Positions 10,261 through 21,700 of a stretch of DNA of 64,000 nt are shown piece by piece. The translations under genes and the position numbers were made by a program. Origin of the DNA: Omphalotus guepiniiformis (Eukaryota; Basidiomycota; Agaricomycetes; Agaricales; Omphalotaceae); NCBI GenBank assembly GCA_028554645.1, contig JAQOOI010000062.1:868001-932000 (forward strand). The letters are read 5' to 3'. Position 1 is the stretch's first letter. Each line of letters begins with the position of its first letter. The notes beneath the pieces are model-generated. The model was not told where the DNA came from and searched no databases. It saw nothing but the letters and a program-made list of their open reading frames with translations.

Positions 10261-13060
10261 ATGCCACTACTTGACTTTTTCGGAGGCAGGTCGCGGTATT
10301 ATATCAAGGATATATCCAAAGTCGGGTCGCAGGTCAACTCGAAGTCTGGTTCGGCGAGCGCGTCGTACCAGGTTGAATATGACGTGATAGTTGTCGGAGG
10401 AGGTAAGTCACCTTTTGTCTACATGTTCAGATGTCAGTGCTAATTAGTGTACTCGTCCGAAGGTACCTCTGGGTGTGTACTGGCGGCTCGTCTCACTGAG
10501 GACCCTTCGATTCGCGTCTTACTTTTGGAGGCAGGAGGAAGGTGAATGAACAAGTAACGTGAAGTTACGCGATCATGAGTGCTCACTATCAGAAATATAC
10601 GACAGTGGTGTAAGCCTGATTTATTCTAGGATTCCTGGAGCGTACAGTCGTTTGTTTCGGTCCAAGCATGTATATCAGCTTTACACTGAACCTCAAGAAA
10701 ACTTGCGGGATAAGAAAAAGTTTTGGCCCAGAGGTTGGTGGTTTCTAGCAGTCATTTTATTATTGACCGAGCTGAGATGTGGTTTTTCTATAGGAAAATT
10801 ATTGGGAGGATGTAAGAGAATATGCAGTTCGTCTTGCGCGAAATCTTGACGGTTTCATTTAGGTTCCTCGATACATGCTGAGATGTTTGTTGACTTTACC
10901 TCTGGCTATGTATGCTTGCTCTGAGATGTGGTGTCTCTTTCAGGGCGCAATACGGTGCACCCAGTGATATCGATGAATGGGCTCAAATTACAGGTGATGA
11001 CAGTTGGTCTTGGAAGAATTTCAGCAGGTAAGAAGTCGATGCCCTTTTGATGCTATAGCCTCTCTCACACATTCTCATTACTTGATATCGTAGCTATTTC
11101 GCAAAGTTCGAGAAATACACGCCCGATTCAGAGCATCCACACGTCGACATGTCGGCCAAGGGCACCAGTGGACCAGTCACTGTCGGGTATTACAATGTCA
11201 CTGCTCAATCCAGCAGTGATTTTGTGAAAGCGTGTTTGAATTTGAAGATGCCGTTTAGTGCAGACTTCAATCAAGCTAGTGGTACACGCGGTGTGAACCG
11301 GGTGAGTTTCTCGATTTGAAGGCGTAATAGTAGCTGACTGCATACATTCAACCTCTCAGATCAGTGCGTCTTTGTATATCTATCGTTACATGTACAATGA
11401 CTAACTGAACCCGCGGTTCAAGTGACCTATGTCGATGAGAACCGGCAGCGTGTGTCGAGCGAGAGTGCCTATCTGACCCCAGAGGTGCTTTCAAGGCCAA
11501 ATCTCAAAGTCGCCATACATGCACAAGTAACGAGGATATTATTTGAAGAAGTCGATGGAAATACCCGGGCAGTAGGCGTCGAATTCACAAGCAATAAAGG
11601 TGCCACCCTGTATCAGGCTCGTTCTCGCAAGGAAGTTATTATCTCGTACGTGCTGCAGACCTTATGTGGTTATTCTTTGCTGAAGCTGAATTATTTGGAT
11701 TCCTTACAGAGCTGGTGCCGTTCATTCTCCTCAGGTAAGAAAGACGGAGTATTGGGACAGATTGTGCCCCCAGAGGCTGTCGTCTAACCGACCGGAATTT
11801 CTTTCACAGATTCTCATGCTCTCCGGTATAGGCCCTGCCAAACATCTCACTGAGCACGGCATACCGGTCGTCCATGACCTTTCAAGCGTCGGGGAGAATC
11901 TCATAGACCATCCGGTAATCGACTTTGCTTTCAAAGATAAAACAAACACGGCGCCAAAGTTCATGTTACCTCGGACATTGGGGGATGTCTTCAATTATGT
12001 ACGTGCTACGGTATACTATCTATTCAAAAGACGCGGAATTTTAGCGACTAATGTATGTGCGATGCTCTTTGAATCGAGATGATTGCTGAAAAAGTATCGT
12101 ACCGCACCAGTGGGGAGAGGCGGCTGCGTTTTGTCGTTCTGATGATCCCGTACTGTTCCCTCCGGAAGAACATGCTGGAACTAGGACGTTGAAGGATAGT
12201 ACATCTGGTCCGGACAGTCCTGACCTGGAAGTTTTCACTATTCCGTTGGGCTACCAGGAGCATGGGCAGACAACGTGGAAGGTCCCTACGATTTCTATCC
12301 ATGTGTGCCTCGTGAGGTGAGATCACGATATGTACCGTGATGGTGTTCTTTCTTTCGCTAAGTGTTTAAACGCTACAGGCCACTGAGTACGGGCAATATC
12401 AGACTCAAATCCAATAGCCCATGGGACAATCCGAGTATCAATCCTAAGTAAGCGTTGTTCATTTTCTGGGTTTCGGTCCACTGTTCTAATGCATATCATC
12501 ATCTCAAGTTATCTCCAGAACAAGGACGATCTTGCTAGATTAATGCGAGGAACGCGACTTTGTCTCAAGATTGCCCGTACGGAACCGTTCTCTAAACGAG
12601 TTGATTGGGATTACGGTGGTGCAGAAGCCGCGACTCTAGATATGGCATCGGATTCGAAATCAGACGAAGAAATTGAAGAGCTCGTTCGTAGTCGGTTGGA
12701 AACTCTGTGAGGATCCTTGACACTTTGAGAATCATTCTTCTGATTGAAACTAAATCATGGAATGTCGTCTGATTTGTTAGGTATCATCCAACCAGTACTT
12801 GCCGGATGGCTCCTCAGGAGGTGGGAGGTGTCGTAGACTCACAATGTAGGGTATACGGTGTAGTTGGCTTGAGGGTGTGCGATGCTGCGATTTTTCCATC
12901 CATTGTTTCAGGACATACGGTAGGGTGGTTGAAATCTTATGCCTCGCTCATGAGTCTGATTGTTTCTTTCTTTGATTACCTGTAGGCTGGAGCATGTTAT
13001 GCGGTTGGAGAGAAACTGTCTGCTATATTAAAAGAACAGCTAGGTAGTAGCAAGGTTTGA
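10261..13060 (+). CDS. GMC (glucose-methanol-choline) FAD oxidoreductase
   Basis: FAD-dependent oxidase or dehydrogenase of the GMC superfamily, about 600 residues. A 40-residue extension precedes the FAD-binding Rossmann motif [18 protein letters not shown], which is split by the first intron. Next come LGGCSSIHA (GMC signature region), [16 protein letters not shown], and RGVNR joined through a 4-base microexon at 11360-11363 to [20 protein letters not shown]. Signature 2 follows ([16 protein letters not shown]), then [11 protein letters not shown]. Near the C-terminus the catalytic histidine lies in YHPTSTCRM and the second active-site residue is the histidine of [15 protein letters not shown]. 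More than ten introns interrupt it. There is no obvious signal peptide, so it may be intracellular. Aryl-alcohol oxidase-like and choline dehydrogenase-like subgroups cannot be separated by eye. Confidence 0.88.
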
Positions 13061-13828
13061 AGCCTCAAAATTGTTTCGCCTGTTTAGGAACGTGTTGTAT
13101 TACCATGAGTGTGTATTGAAGCCCATTGCTTCTAGCACTATATATCCCTCCGAACGATGTTGCATTTGAATTTGCCCAGCCCCAGGATGCCCTACAAATA
13201 CCGACAGATGGTTCGCCCTTCATTGAAGAAATGACCCACTTTAGATCACTTGATATCGGTGTACGAGGGCTCATGTAAAATTTAAGGAATGGAGTAAACC
13301 GTCTGTGGAGCTTGAGCAGGTGTCAATGGGCCCACAAAGCCAAACTTGCTAGAGGTGGTCCTTGTTTTTGAGACCAACGGAGAGACTAGAATAAGATGGG
13401 ATCTGCGGTCAGCGAGAACGCCGAATCCCCTTGATAATCTCTGTTTCAGCTGCGGATCTTCGACCATTGACTTTGGCACCAGTGGCAGCTTTTCTTTTCT
13501 CGTTCAGGGGTCACCATTCCGTCTGCACCTTGCGCGAAGGATAAGATTCATCTAGCGACACCATTTGTGTTGCTATCGTTCACAAGAAGCCTTGGGATAT
13601 CGTCTCAGGGCCTGTCAGTGTAATTTGAGAAATGAGTAGTGAGCATAAAAACTTCAACCTGTATTTCAACAAAGAGGTGTTCGAAATCCGCTCACTTCTC
13701 GAGAAGGATCAACTGGATAATCTCCATATTCCATTAAATGCAGCGGCAAAACAAACAAGACAATGAGTTGGGATATGACCGAATATACATTGCATATGTA
13801 CAAGCTAATATTCCATGAATTAAATATG
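13061..13828. other. Intergenic stretch, no supported gene
   Basis: Between convergent GMC and CUE1-like genes. Two short minus-strand frames (13282-13479 and 13065-13274) are open but have no recognisable domain, and no splice arrangement joins them convincingly. The sequence next to 13829 is probably the 3' untranslated region of the CUE-domain gene. Confidence 0.45.
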
Positions 13829-14693
13829 TCAAGCGGACGCAAAAAAGCTCGCTTCTTTCGCTTTCTGCGCCTGTGCCTGCATACGCCTGATACGAAAGGG
13901 TCATCATAAAAGACAAAAAAGATAGTAAGAAGTGGCACGCACTGTCTGGCTGCTAATATCATCTTGGCTTTCCTCTCCCGCAAACTCGCCTCACGCTTCT
14001 CTGCAGTATCCTCCCAAGCCGCCCTACCACCGACTTCTTCATCCGGTATGGAAGTGTTGTCAGAAACGCGGTTTTCCAGTTGGTATCGTGTAATCAACGT
14101 CTCTTTGGGCTTGAGGGCACTCGTAGTGGCAGTATTCCGGTTGCCTGCTGTTGCTGCAGCAGTAGTGGAGGACGCAGGTGTTCGTGGATAAACATTGAAA
14201 TAGGCTGGTGGCGGCTGTAAATCCAGGGTCAAAGGTTGCAAACACTTCGGAGGACAGACACGACACGCACAACTTCCAAGTACCCGCGCTCGAGAATTTT
14301 GTTAGTGGTCCGCTCGACACTCCCCGTTCGTAAAAGATCATAACGTATGTTGTCTCTGAAATAGAAACAGGTCAGCGAACCGTATAAATATGGATATCAC
14401 TGATCGTACATAGGTATGTCCGGGAACATAGTTGATACCGTGTCAAGCTGTGAACTCGTCAGACATGGTTGTATCACAAAGGCGCCGGTATTTACCATAT
14501 CTTGAGATACATTTTTTGGTCTGAAACCAAGTGTATCCGCTGCGGATGGATTTCCATCAGAGCCTACAAAGCAGAAATGGATGAGAAAATGAACCTCGAA
14601 TAGTGAGTCTAAGATAGACGTGCCTGAAGTAGCCCAGCGGAAGATGAGGACGATGACAGCAAAGGCAACGATAACGTTTACAACCTCGCCCAT
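13829..14693 (-). CDS. CUE1: Cue1-like ER membrane protein with CUE ubiquitin-binding domain
   Basis: Likely ER anchor and activator of the ubiquitin-conjugating enzyme Ubc7 in ER-associated degradation. Residues 4-20 form one membrane segment (VVNVIVAFAVIVLIF). A short linker is followed by a CUE domain at about residues 41-85, with the MFPDIP motif (MFP-type) and IRYDLLRTGSVERTTNKIL, closely matching the yeast Cue1 layout IRYSLENTGSVEETV. A proline-rich linker then leads to a charged helix (WEDTAEKREASLRERKAKMI) like the Ubc7-binding region at the C-terminus of Cue1. The last exon encodes RMQAQAQKAKEASFFASA. The first intron (14564-14623) appears to use a GC donor. Name is by architecture; other CUE proteins of the ER are an alternative. 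Confidence 0.78.
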
Positions 14694-15101
14694 AAGAGTT
14701 AACTTCTCCAAGCTTCTTAGGGATGTTCGAGCTCGTGGAGTGGTGGTACAAACTTGCACAGCAGCCAAAGACGGTCAACAGTAAGGAGACGTTACATAAT
14801 AAATATCACGCAAACAAGAGTATGTAAAAATCGAAAGCAGTCGAAAGCCTCAAATATTGAAATAAAGTTTCAGCTCAGCCAAAATTCTAAGCTAAATGAC
14901 TACATATGTGAACTGCAGCGGCCGGAACGTATATTAATTCCACTGCTGCTACGGATAAACCTCCTTTCGAGGAGCCTCCTACCCCGCCCGCGCCTCGACG
15001 AAGCGTCTATCTGGATCGTCACTGACTGTGCAGCCTGACTTAATACGGACGTCAACCCTATCCTGTCCTGAGATACCACAACAATCTGGTGACAAGCAAC
15101 G
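14694..15101. other. Spacer between CUE1-like and GCP2 genes
   Basis: About 400 bases holding the upstream region of the CUE1-like gene and the 3' end of the GCP2 transcript. No coding signal found. Confidence 0.5.
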
Positions 15102-18100
15102 CTAAGCTGTCCTTTTTATACTTGTTAGTCGAACCACAAGAGGAAGCAAAGAGCCGTTCTCGCTGGATGCATAAAACTGAACACAGTCAAGAAAGACTTT
15201 AGACCTTCGAAAAGTCAATCAGATACGAGAAATAACCGTTGATGCAAAGGTAGACAACGTACCAATGGTCAAAGTTTGTTTCAAACTTCATCTGAAATTC
15301 CCATCGTCGACGTTTTCCTTCAGCTGTCTCTGTCGCTGCTACAACTTGATTTGCCGACTTGCTATACGGTGCAGCATATAGCGCAAAGGTCGCGCACGTC
15401 ACGATCAGTTTGGAATAAGCCTAATAAATAAAGAAGACTGATCAGATATATGAATCATAACACTCTAAATCACACGAACCTTGAGCAACTTAGCGCTCGT
15501 TAACATGCACTCTTTCAGACACGTATCCAGAAAATCCAGATGATCCCTCAACAATTGGTCCACGGTGGTAACTTTATCCAGCTTGCTTTCTAATGCTCGC
15601 CAATTCGGCTCGAGCACTTCAAATGTAGCAAACGACAGAATTTGCTGTACGAATGACAACATTCTCGCACGAAGCAAAAAGACTCGCAAGCGCCATTTCT
15701 CAAATTCGGATTCGGAAGGCTTGGGTACACGCTGCCGCCATGCGGTGGTTTTTTGTTCAACCCACATTGTCCCGAGAGACTGCTCGACGTGCTTCAGATG
15801 GAGAAGGAAGCGGAAGATGAGCTGGTATCGCAGTATAGTTTTCCGCGAGATGACAAGGGAAAGAGGGAATTTGACGTGGTAGTCTAGTGTGAGTGCGTCA
15901 AGAGCTATGGAAATTTCGTTAGATATGATGAAGCTGAAAAACGCAAAGCCATACCTAAGAGGGCCTTTTTATCGTCCTTATCTTTGTCTTTATCTTTCTT
16001 AGCATCTTCTTGCCCCGCGTCCGGGTCGCCTGCTCCCTCGCTCCCAATGCCACCAACGCTGATGATTTTCATGAGCCAGTCATATAGCCCGCTACTTGCC
16101 ATAGTCACCTTCACATCCTCTCTGAACATCGTATCCTCTCCCTGAACATCAGTATTCAAAGTCAGCTCTAGCAGACTCTGCAGCTTCACTAGCGATGCAG
16201 ATTTGGCAGACTTCCGCAGTTCGTTATGGGAAAGGTCGAGAAGATGTGTGAGGAAGAATGATTGGGAGAGGAAGAAGTAACGTTTGAGGGAACGTAGACG
16301 AGGTACGAGTTCTTGGTCTTTGAGAAGGAGTTGTAGGAGGGTACGGTTGGCATGTGTATACGCGTCCTCTAGGAACAGATAAAACCTGTAGAAAAAACCT
16401 TCAGTCTCAATCACGGAGAAATCTCAATTCTGCCGAACCTTTCATCATCCATGGAAAATTTCTCTTCTGCCCACTTGTTTTGGTCCCGACTTATTTCGAT
16501 CCCACATTCTCGTATCACGTTCAAGTATTTACCAGCTAGTAAAATCTTGTGTTTCCAGCTCTCCAGAAGGGGAGGTACGCATGCACCACCGGGTAATCGT
16601 CCGCCCGCCGATCTTGGAAGAGGTATGCCTGCTTTATGCCCTTTAGACCCTGAGGGTGTGGAGCCATCTCGTAGCTACGTCGAAGGTCAGTCAACGACGA
16701 ATACGAGCCACGAGATGTAAGGAAACATACAGTATACCGTCTCTCCCAATATTCATCCGTATAATCCATCTCCAAAATTCCTCGGTTGATGAATTTACTC
16801 TCCTTGACCAACAACTCCTCGTAAGGATCCACTAATCTCCCAGTCATCACCCATTCCTTCAACATTGTGACATACGGTGTCCCTGCCTCCCGCAGTAATG
16901 TCCCATAGAGCATTTTAGCAGTTGGATCTCCCGACATGTTCTGCATGCGTCCATAAATGATGGCTAATACCTCCCCTCCCTTCACTGCTATCCCACTCCC
17001 ACTAGAAAGTCCGTTTTTGTCCATCTCTGATAATACTGCTTTGAGCTTCGCGCCTCCGATCCCAAGTGCTTCATTCCGTGCTTCTTCTTCAGCGTCAGAG
17101 GTAGATGCGCTGTCTGACGAAAGCTCGCCAGTGGGATCATCTGCACTTCCGAGTTCGAGAATAAGGTTGTAGATGAGGGAAAGGGTGTGAACGGTGGGAT
17201 GTACATAGAACCAAAGTTTCTGTAGGGAGAATTGGGATGATGTGTTGAAGGAGTGCTCAAGTTGGGATAGCAAGGTTTGGTAGTCCTATAATGTGGTATG
17301 AACAGTCATGTAATATTAATGATGATATGGCGCACCTTCAACATGTCTCGAATCGCTGCACAAAGGGCATGGTTGACAAGACCGTAGTCTAAATGGCTAC
17401 GTTGTTCTATGAAGGACGATATGGCCGTGTAATATGTTCCCAGTGGTAATATTCTTTCAACGAGATCACGCAAGGAAAAATCTATGGACTCAAATGAGTT
17501 GATTGTTCTCCACTTTGGTTTGGACGTACCAAGTGAAGGTGCCACCACGAATTTGACACCTTGCAATGGATCATCTTCATCGGGTGAGTAGTCTGGATGG
17601 AAGGTGATGAAAGTTCCTTCGATACCCTGTGACGATAGAAGATGAAAGACTTTCCAAGATACACCAGAAAAACACGCACCATCAACACATACAACAGATC
17701 CTCCAGAATCATCGCCTCTTGTATATCAATTGGAACATGATCCAAGCTTTCTTGTTTCGCTTTTCCTTTAGACCTCGGCATAGCACTTCCAGAGCTAACG
17801 CGTGAGTTGAGTGGCGCTCGGACGAAAGAGCGCTCGGCAATGAAAGAGGGTTCTTCCCAATCCCTAGCTGACTATGAATTTTAGTCAACTTCAACAAAGG
17901 ATCTATGATTGGGGGTGCGCACCCATGCGATCATGTGAAGAATGCACGCGTCCGTTTATCTCCTCGTTAATTTCATCGTGTTGAAGACGATTGCGTCGTA
18001 CAGAAGCAATTGTACCTGTAATCTGTATGTGCGAAATATGAGAAATACTAAACTGTATGGAGTGTTAGATGGTTGCCTTCGTGTACTCTTTGTGAGAAAG

Positions 18101-18154
18101 AGTGAGGTTCTTCTTGCGAGCCCCAGTATGCGTTCGGGGAGTGTATGGATCCAT
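15102..18154 (-). CDS. SPC97: Gamma-tubulin complex component 2 (GCP2/Spc97)
   Basis: Core subunit of the gamma-tubulin small complex that nucleates microtubules at spindle pole bodies. Recognisable blocks in order: ILEDLLYVLMGIEGTFITF, LLPLGTYYTAISSFIEQRS-like region (ERILPLGTYYTAISSFIEQ), YGLVNHALCAAIRDMLKDYQ, LEHSFNTSSQFSLQKLWFYV, a Ser/Asp-rich acidic insert, RGILEMDYTDEYWERRYTL, ILLAGKYLNVIRECG (strongly GCP2-like), the SLKRYFFLSQSFFLTHLLDL region, and the C-terminal WRALESKLDKVTTVDQLL and FYASSENGSLLPLVVRLTS. The stop at 15102-15104 is clear. The 5' end is not: coding continues upstream of MPRSKGKA through MARDWEEPSFIAERSF, and a candidate first exon starts at 18154 (MDPYTPRTHTG), but its junction does not close cleanly. 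One junction near 15190-15260 is also unresolved. Confidence 0.87.
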
Positions 18155-18299
18155 GGTGGAATGTCGTTACTGTCGGCGATTTGGACGCTAGAGCCAAGTC
18201 AGAACCAAAACAGCATTGGTATCTCGCGTCTTACCTTGTTATGGTGCGTACTCCCTGAATATAATTTTACTGCTCGTGTCTGAGATGAAGCGACACTAG

Positions 18300-18563
18300 T
18301 AATCTCTTCTTGAGTAAGAAGTCCAATCAATCTCAATCAAGCCCCAGACACCAATGAACGAGGTGCGCGCAACGATCTGTAATATTTCAGCGTACATTGA
18401 CAGAGAGTAGGTTAGAGCACACATTAGGGAGTACTTCTTCGAGAATGCCTCGAAATTCAGGAATGCGTATCGTTGAGAAGAGTAAACTGAAAAGTAGCTC
18501 AATTGTGGGATCTAGGCGGGTCACGTGGAGTTCAGACGCGTCCTCGCGCGCGACCTTTCGCAG
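18300..18563 (-). pseudogene. Unrecognised coding-like fragment beside the LINE
   Basis: On the minus strand a frame just outside the target site duplication reads like protein (VAREDASELHVTRLDPTIEL, then LLFSLLFSTIRIPEFRGIL) and stops at about 18388. A second frame continues in another register to 18296. A splice acceptor before VARED (GCGAAAG) is possible. No start, no family match and no way to connect it to sequence on the far side of the LINE were found. It may be the remnant of a small gene between GCP2 and the uS4m gene that was broken before or by the insertion, or an upstream exon of GCP2. Confidence 0.3.
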
Positions 18564-18571
18564 CAGATTTT

Positions 18572-18578
<7 letters not shown>
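18564..18578. repeat. Target site duplication of the LINE, left copy
   Basis: CAGATTTTTATTTTT, identical over 15 bases to 27104-27118. It runs directly into the poly-T that marks the 3' end of the minus-strand LINE, as target-primed reverse transcription predicts. Its right edge is blurred by the poly-T. Confidence 0.8.

Positions 18579-18602
<24 letters not shown>
18574..18602 (-). other. Poly(A) tail of the LINE (29 T on plus strand)
   Basis: An uninterrupted run of 29 T on the plus strand at the 3' end of the minus-strand element. It overlaps the end of the left target duplication. Confidence 0.85.
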
Positions 18603-18769
18603 GTGCACCAAGCAGGGGACAACTGTATAGAACTAGCCTCGCACCTGCTCCTTTTGTGTAATGTGTAGGGGTGATTATGAGAATGCACGACCCTAAGAAT
18701 TATGGAGATAAAAGGAAGTGTTTTTAAGACCCACCACCGAGGAAATGCGCTATGCCGTGACCGGCCGCA

Positions 18770-21700
18770 CACAGTATCTCTGTAGTGTGGGGCTATGGTT
18801 TATCAAAAGAATTGTACTGATGTCAACTTCTTGAATTTCATCCTCTGTCCCAAAACCCACTAAAACCTCGGTATCCTTTATCCATTCTTCCGTGTGGTTT
18901 CCCACTAACAATGGCAGCCAGGTCCGTAGAATTGTACGCCGGGATTTCGCGTTTCGGCCGCCCGGTTTGGTTTTTCTTGAACAATAGTCGTTTGTCCCGG
19001 TGTAGCCGTGTTTGAATGATTTTTGAACGGAAGCGATTGTATGCTTCACGGTTGGTAGGTTCTTGAGTTCGTTCATGGATCACTACCTCACAGCGAATTT
19101 TCCATATCAGATGTGCGCATTCCGTGGTTAGGATATGAAGAGACGGTCGGCTTCTGGCCATGGTTTTCCTTCCGGGTGTGAAATCGGATCAGGCCACTGC
19201 CTAATATGGTTCCTAGGGTGACGGTCGGCCAAGTAGGGAATGACGTGGGCCATAGGTGGTACACCATCTTCCATAGGAATGCTGTCCAAGGGCGTTGGCA
19301 CTGTGTCAGAATGTGGGTCATACTATCTTCACTCTGGCATTTTACACACTGAGCCCGATGGTTCGTATCCTGGGATGTGAGTCCAATAACGTCCAACTTT
19401 ATGTGCCCCCGTGTAGAGCCAGGTAAATAAAGTTCCGTATTCGTCGAGAGAGGTTGCGGGATTTGATGCTGTTCCAGATGTCTTCTGGGTTCGGGGGGAT
19501 TGTTTTTGCAGTTCTTTAAGCGCAGTTTGGACCGTTGTAATGGCTCGGTTGGTCGATTTCCTCGGCGGTGGGGTTCTTGTATGGGTGATTCTCCGGTACG
19601 CTCCTGCTTGGGTAATGGTTTGAAAGCTGAATGCCATCGACACGTACCTCAGGGTCAATTTCTAGGTGTAGTTGGCCAGGACCTTCTGACCCAGCTGCTT
19701 TGCTGGCAAGTCCGTTCGCCCCGTCGTATTTTATCCGACCTTCTGCTCGTAGACCCCGCCTGAAGATTGTAGGAGCGTTTTCGAAGTCGGAGTTCGCCAG
19801 TTATTGCCCTGTATATGGAGGCGTCTTTAACTCCCGCAAAGCCTGATTGTTCCCATTTTTCGAGTTGGTTTTTGATCTGCTTGAGGCAGATATCACTGGT
19901 GAAGTAACAGGTGAGGGTGCTATCTTTTGGTATCGTTTGTAGGGCTCTCAAGAGAGCTGCCGCTTCTGCCGTAGGTCGAGCCTGTCTCAAGTTTGGCGGC
20001 AGTGGTTCCGATACGTTTCTTGGGTCTGCTTCGCCGTACCAGATCCCCATACCAGCCTTCGCCTCAGTCGTGTTAGGTCGTTCGCAGGCTCCAGCGCACC
20101 ATATGGTTTCATTTCTCTGTCCATCCGCGTCGGGTGAGGTGGGCCATTATCTATGTCTTTTCGTTGTTTTATTCAGCGTGAATATACGGAAGCTCGCAGT
20201 CAGATTTATGGGGGAGAAGGATGGGTCGAAGATGACATCGTTCTGTTCAAGGTTTTCTTCGTCTACTCGGAAGTCGGGGTCGTTGTGGTTGTGGATAGAG
20301 AGGATTTCCACTTTGGGGGCAAGCTGGTTAAGACGTTGAAAGGCAGTTCTAGCACATCGTGCCGGGTTTGGACACCCTTTTCTGCTGTCGGTCGTTTCTG
20401 CATGCGAGGCATTTACAGGAGATGAGATCCTTTATTGATCTGATCTCCCTATTCTTCGGGCGACTCAAGGGCTTCGCCCACAGTTTGTACTCTGTGTCGG
20501 CTTCTGAGGCATTTGCACGCAGGTGTGTTATTAGTTGCCTTCGCTTGTTGTGACCGAAGTGGTGCCACACCGGTAGCATTCGTTGGATCTGTTCTGACGG
20601 CCGCAGAGCTGAGATGGTGACGCCATATTTCGATGCTGTCTTTATCATGCTCTTCAGGGAGGGGGCGGTGTGTTGTAAGATGGGGTTCCAGTCTTGAAGA
20701 AATGGGTTATTTGTCGCGTCTTGTGTTACTATATGTGAGCGGGGGCAGCACTTGCTAGCAGGGTGTCAGCGAGGTGCGCCCAGGGCCTTCTCCGGCTACT
20801 ATCAGTTTCAAGATATGTTTTTTAGCTTCATGATATCGATGGCTTCGTTCCGTGCCCCTAGATCAAGTATTTGTTTTCCCCCGGCAATCTTGGGGAGGGA
20901 CATTTGGTGTTGGCTGATGGGTATATCAAGGAAGTTCCGCTGTATCCCGTTCAGACGTTTTAAGATGTCGTCTGGCATTCCATTCGCCTGTGTATAGTAC
21001 TGAGTCATGGCTGCTACGGTGAGTTGTATTGCATGTCTTTTCATTTCGATTGTTGGATGACCTCTTGCGCATCGCTTCAGGGCGTCTTCTATCTTCTCAA
21101 CGACGGGTAGCCAAGGAATGGAGTCTGTTGTATGGTTCCCGATTCGGGCTCCGAGCAGCCGCGTGGATTCGCCTTCTGGAACCAGCCGAATGTCGACCGG
21201 TATCGCATTGTCATGTGTATTCATAGTGCGAGATGCGTGAAGGTTTTTCTGAAGTGGTCTTGACCTACCGGAATGATTTCTGTCTTCTTTTCTATGTTGA
21301 ATTTGGCACTAGAGGCTTCGCACCAGTCTTGGAGTATTGCTTGTAGGTCTGATATTCGGTCTCGCTCTGATAAGTATACTGTCGTGTCATCCGCGAATAG
21401 GGATACCAAGAGTCTCTCCGAGGTGCCAGGGATGGTGAATCCTTCGAGAAGAGGCGAACAACGTATCATTTCCGCCAGCGGTTCTATAGCAAGGTTGAAG
21501 AGGAGACAGGATAGAGGGTCTCCTTGGCGTACGCCCCTGGTGACGGGGAATGGCGTGCTCAGTTCTCCATTAATCATTACTTGCGTTCTGTGCTCCGGTG
21601 TATAGCTGTTTCACCATGTGATGAAGTGGGTCGGAATTCCGAAAGATTCCAGTGTTGCCCATAGGTACGTGTGTGACACTCTATCATACGCTTTTTCCTG

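Noticed and set aside
13065..13479. Two adjacent minus-strand frames between the GMC and CUE1-like genes
   Set aside because: They cannot be joined with good splice signals and show no family resemblance.
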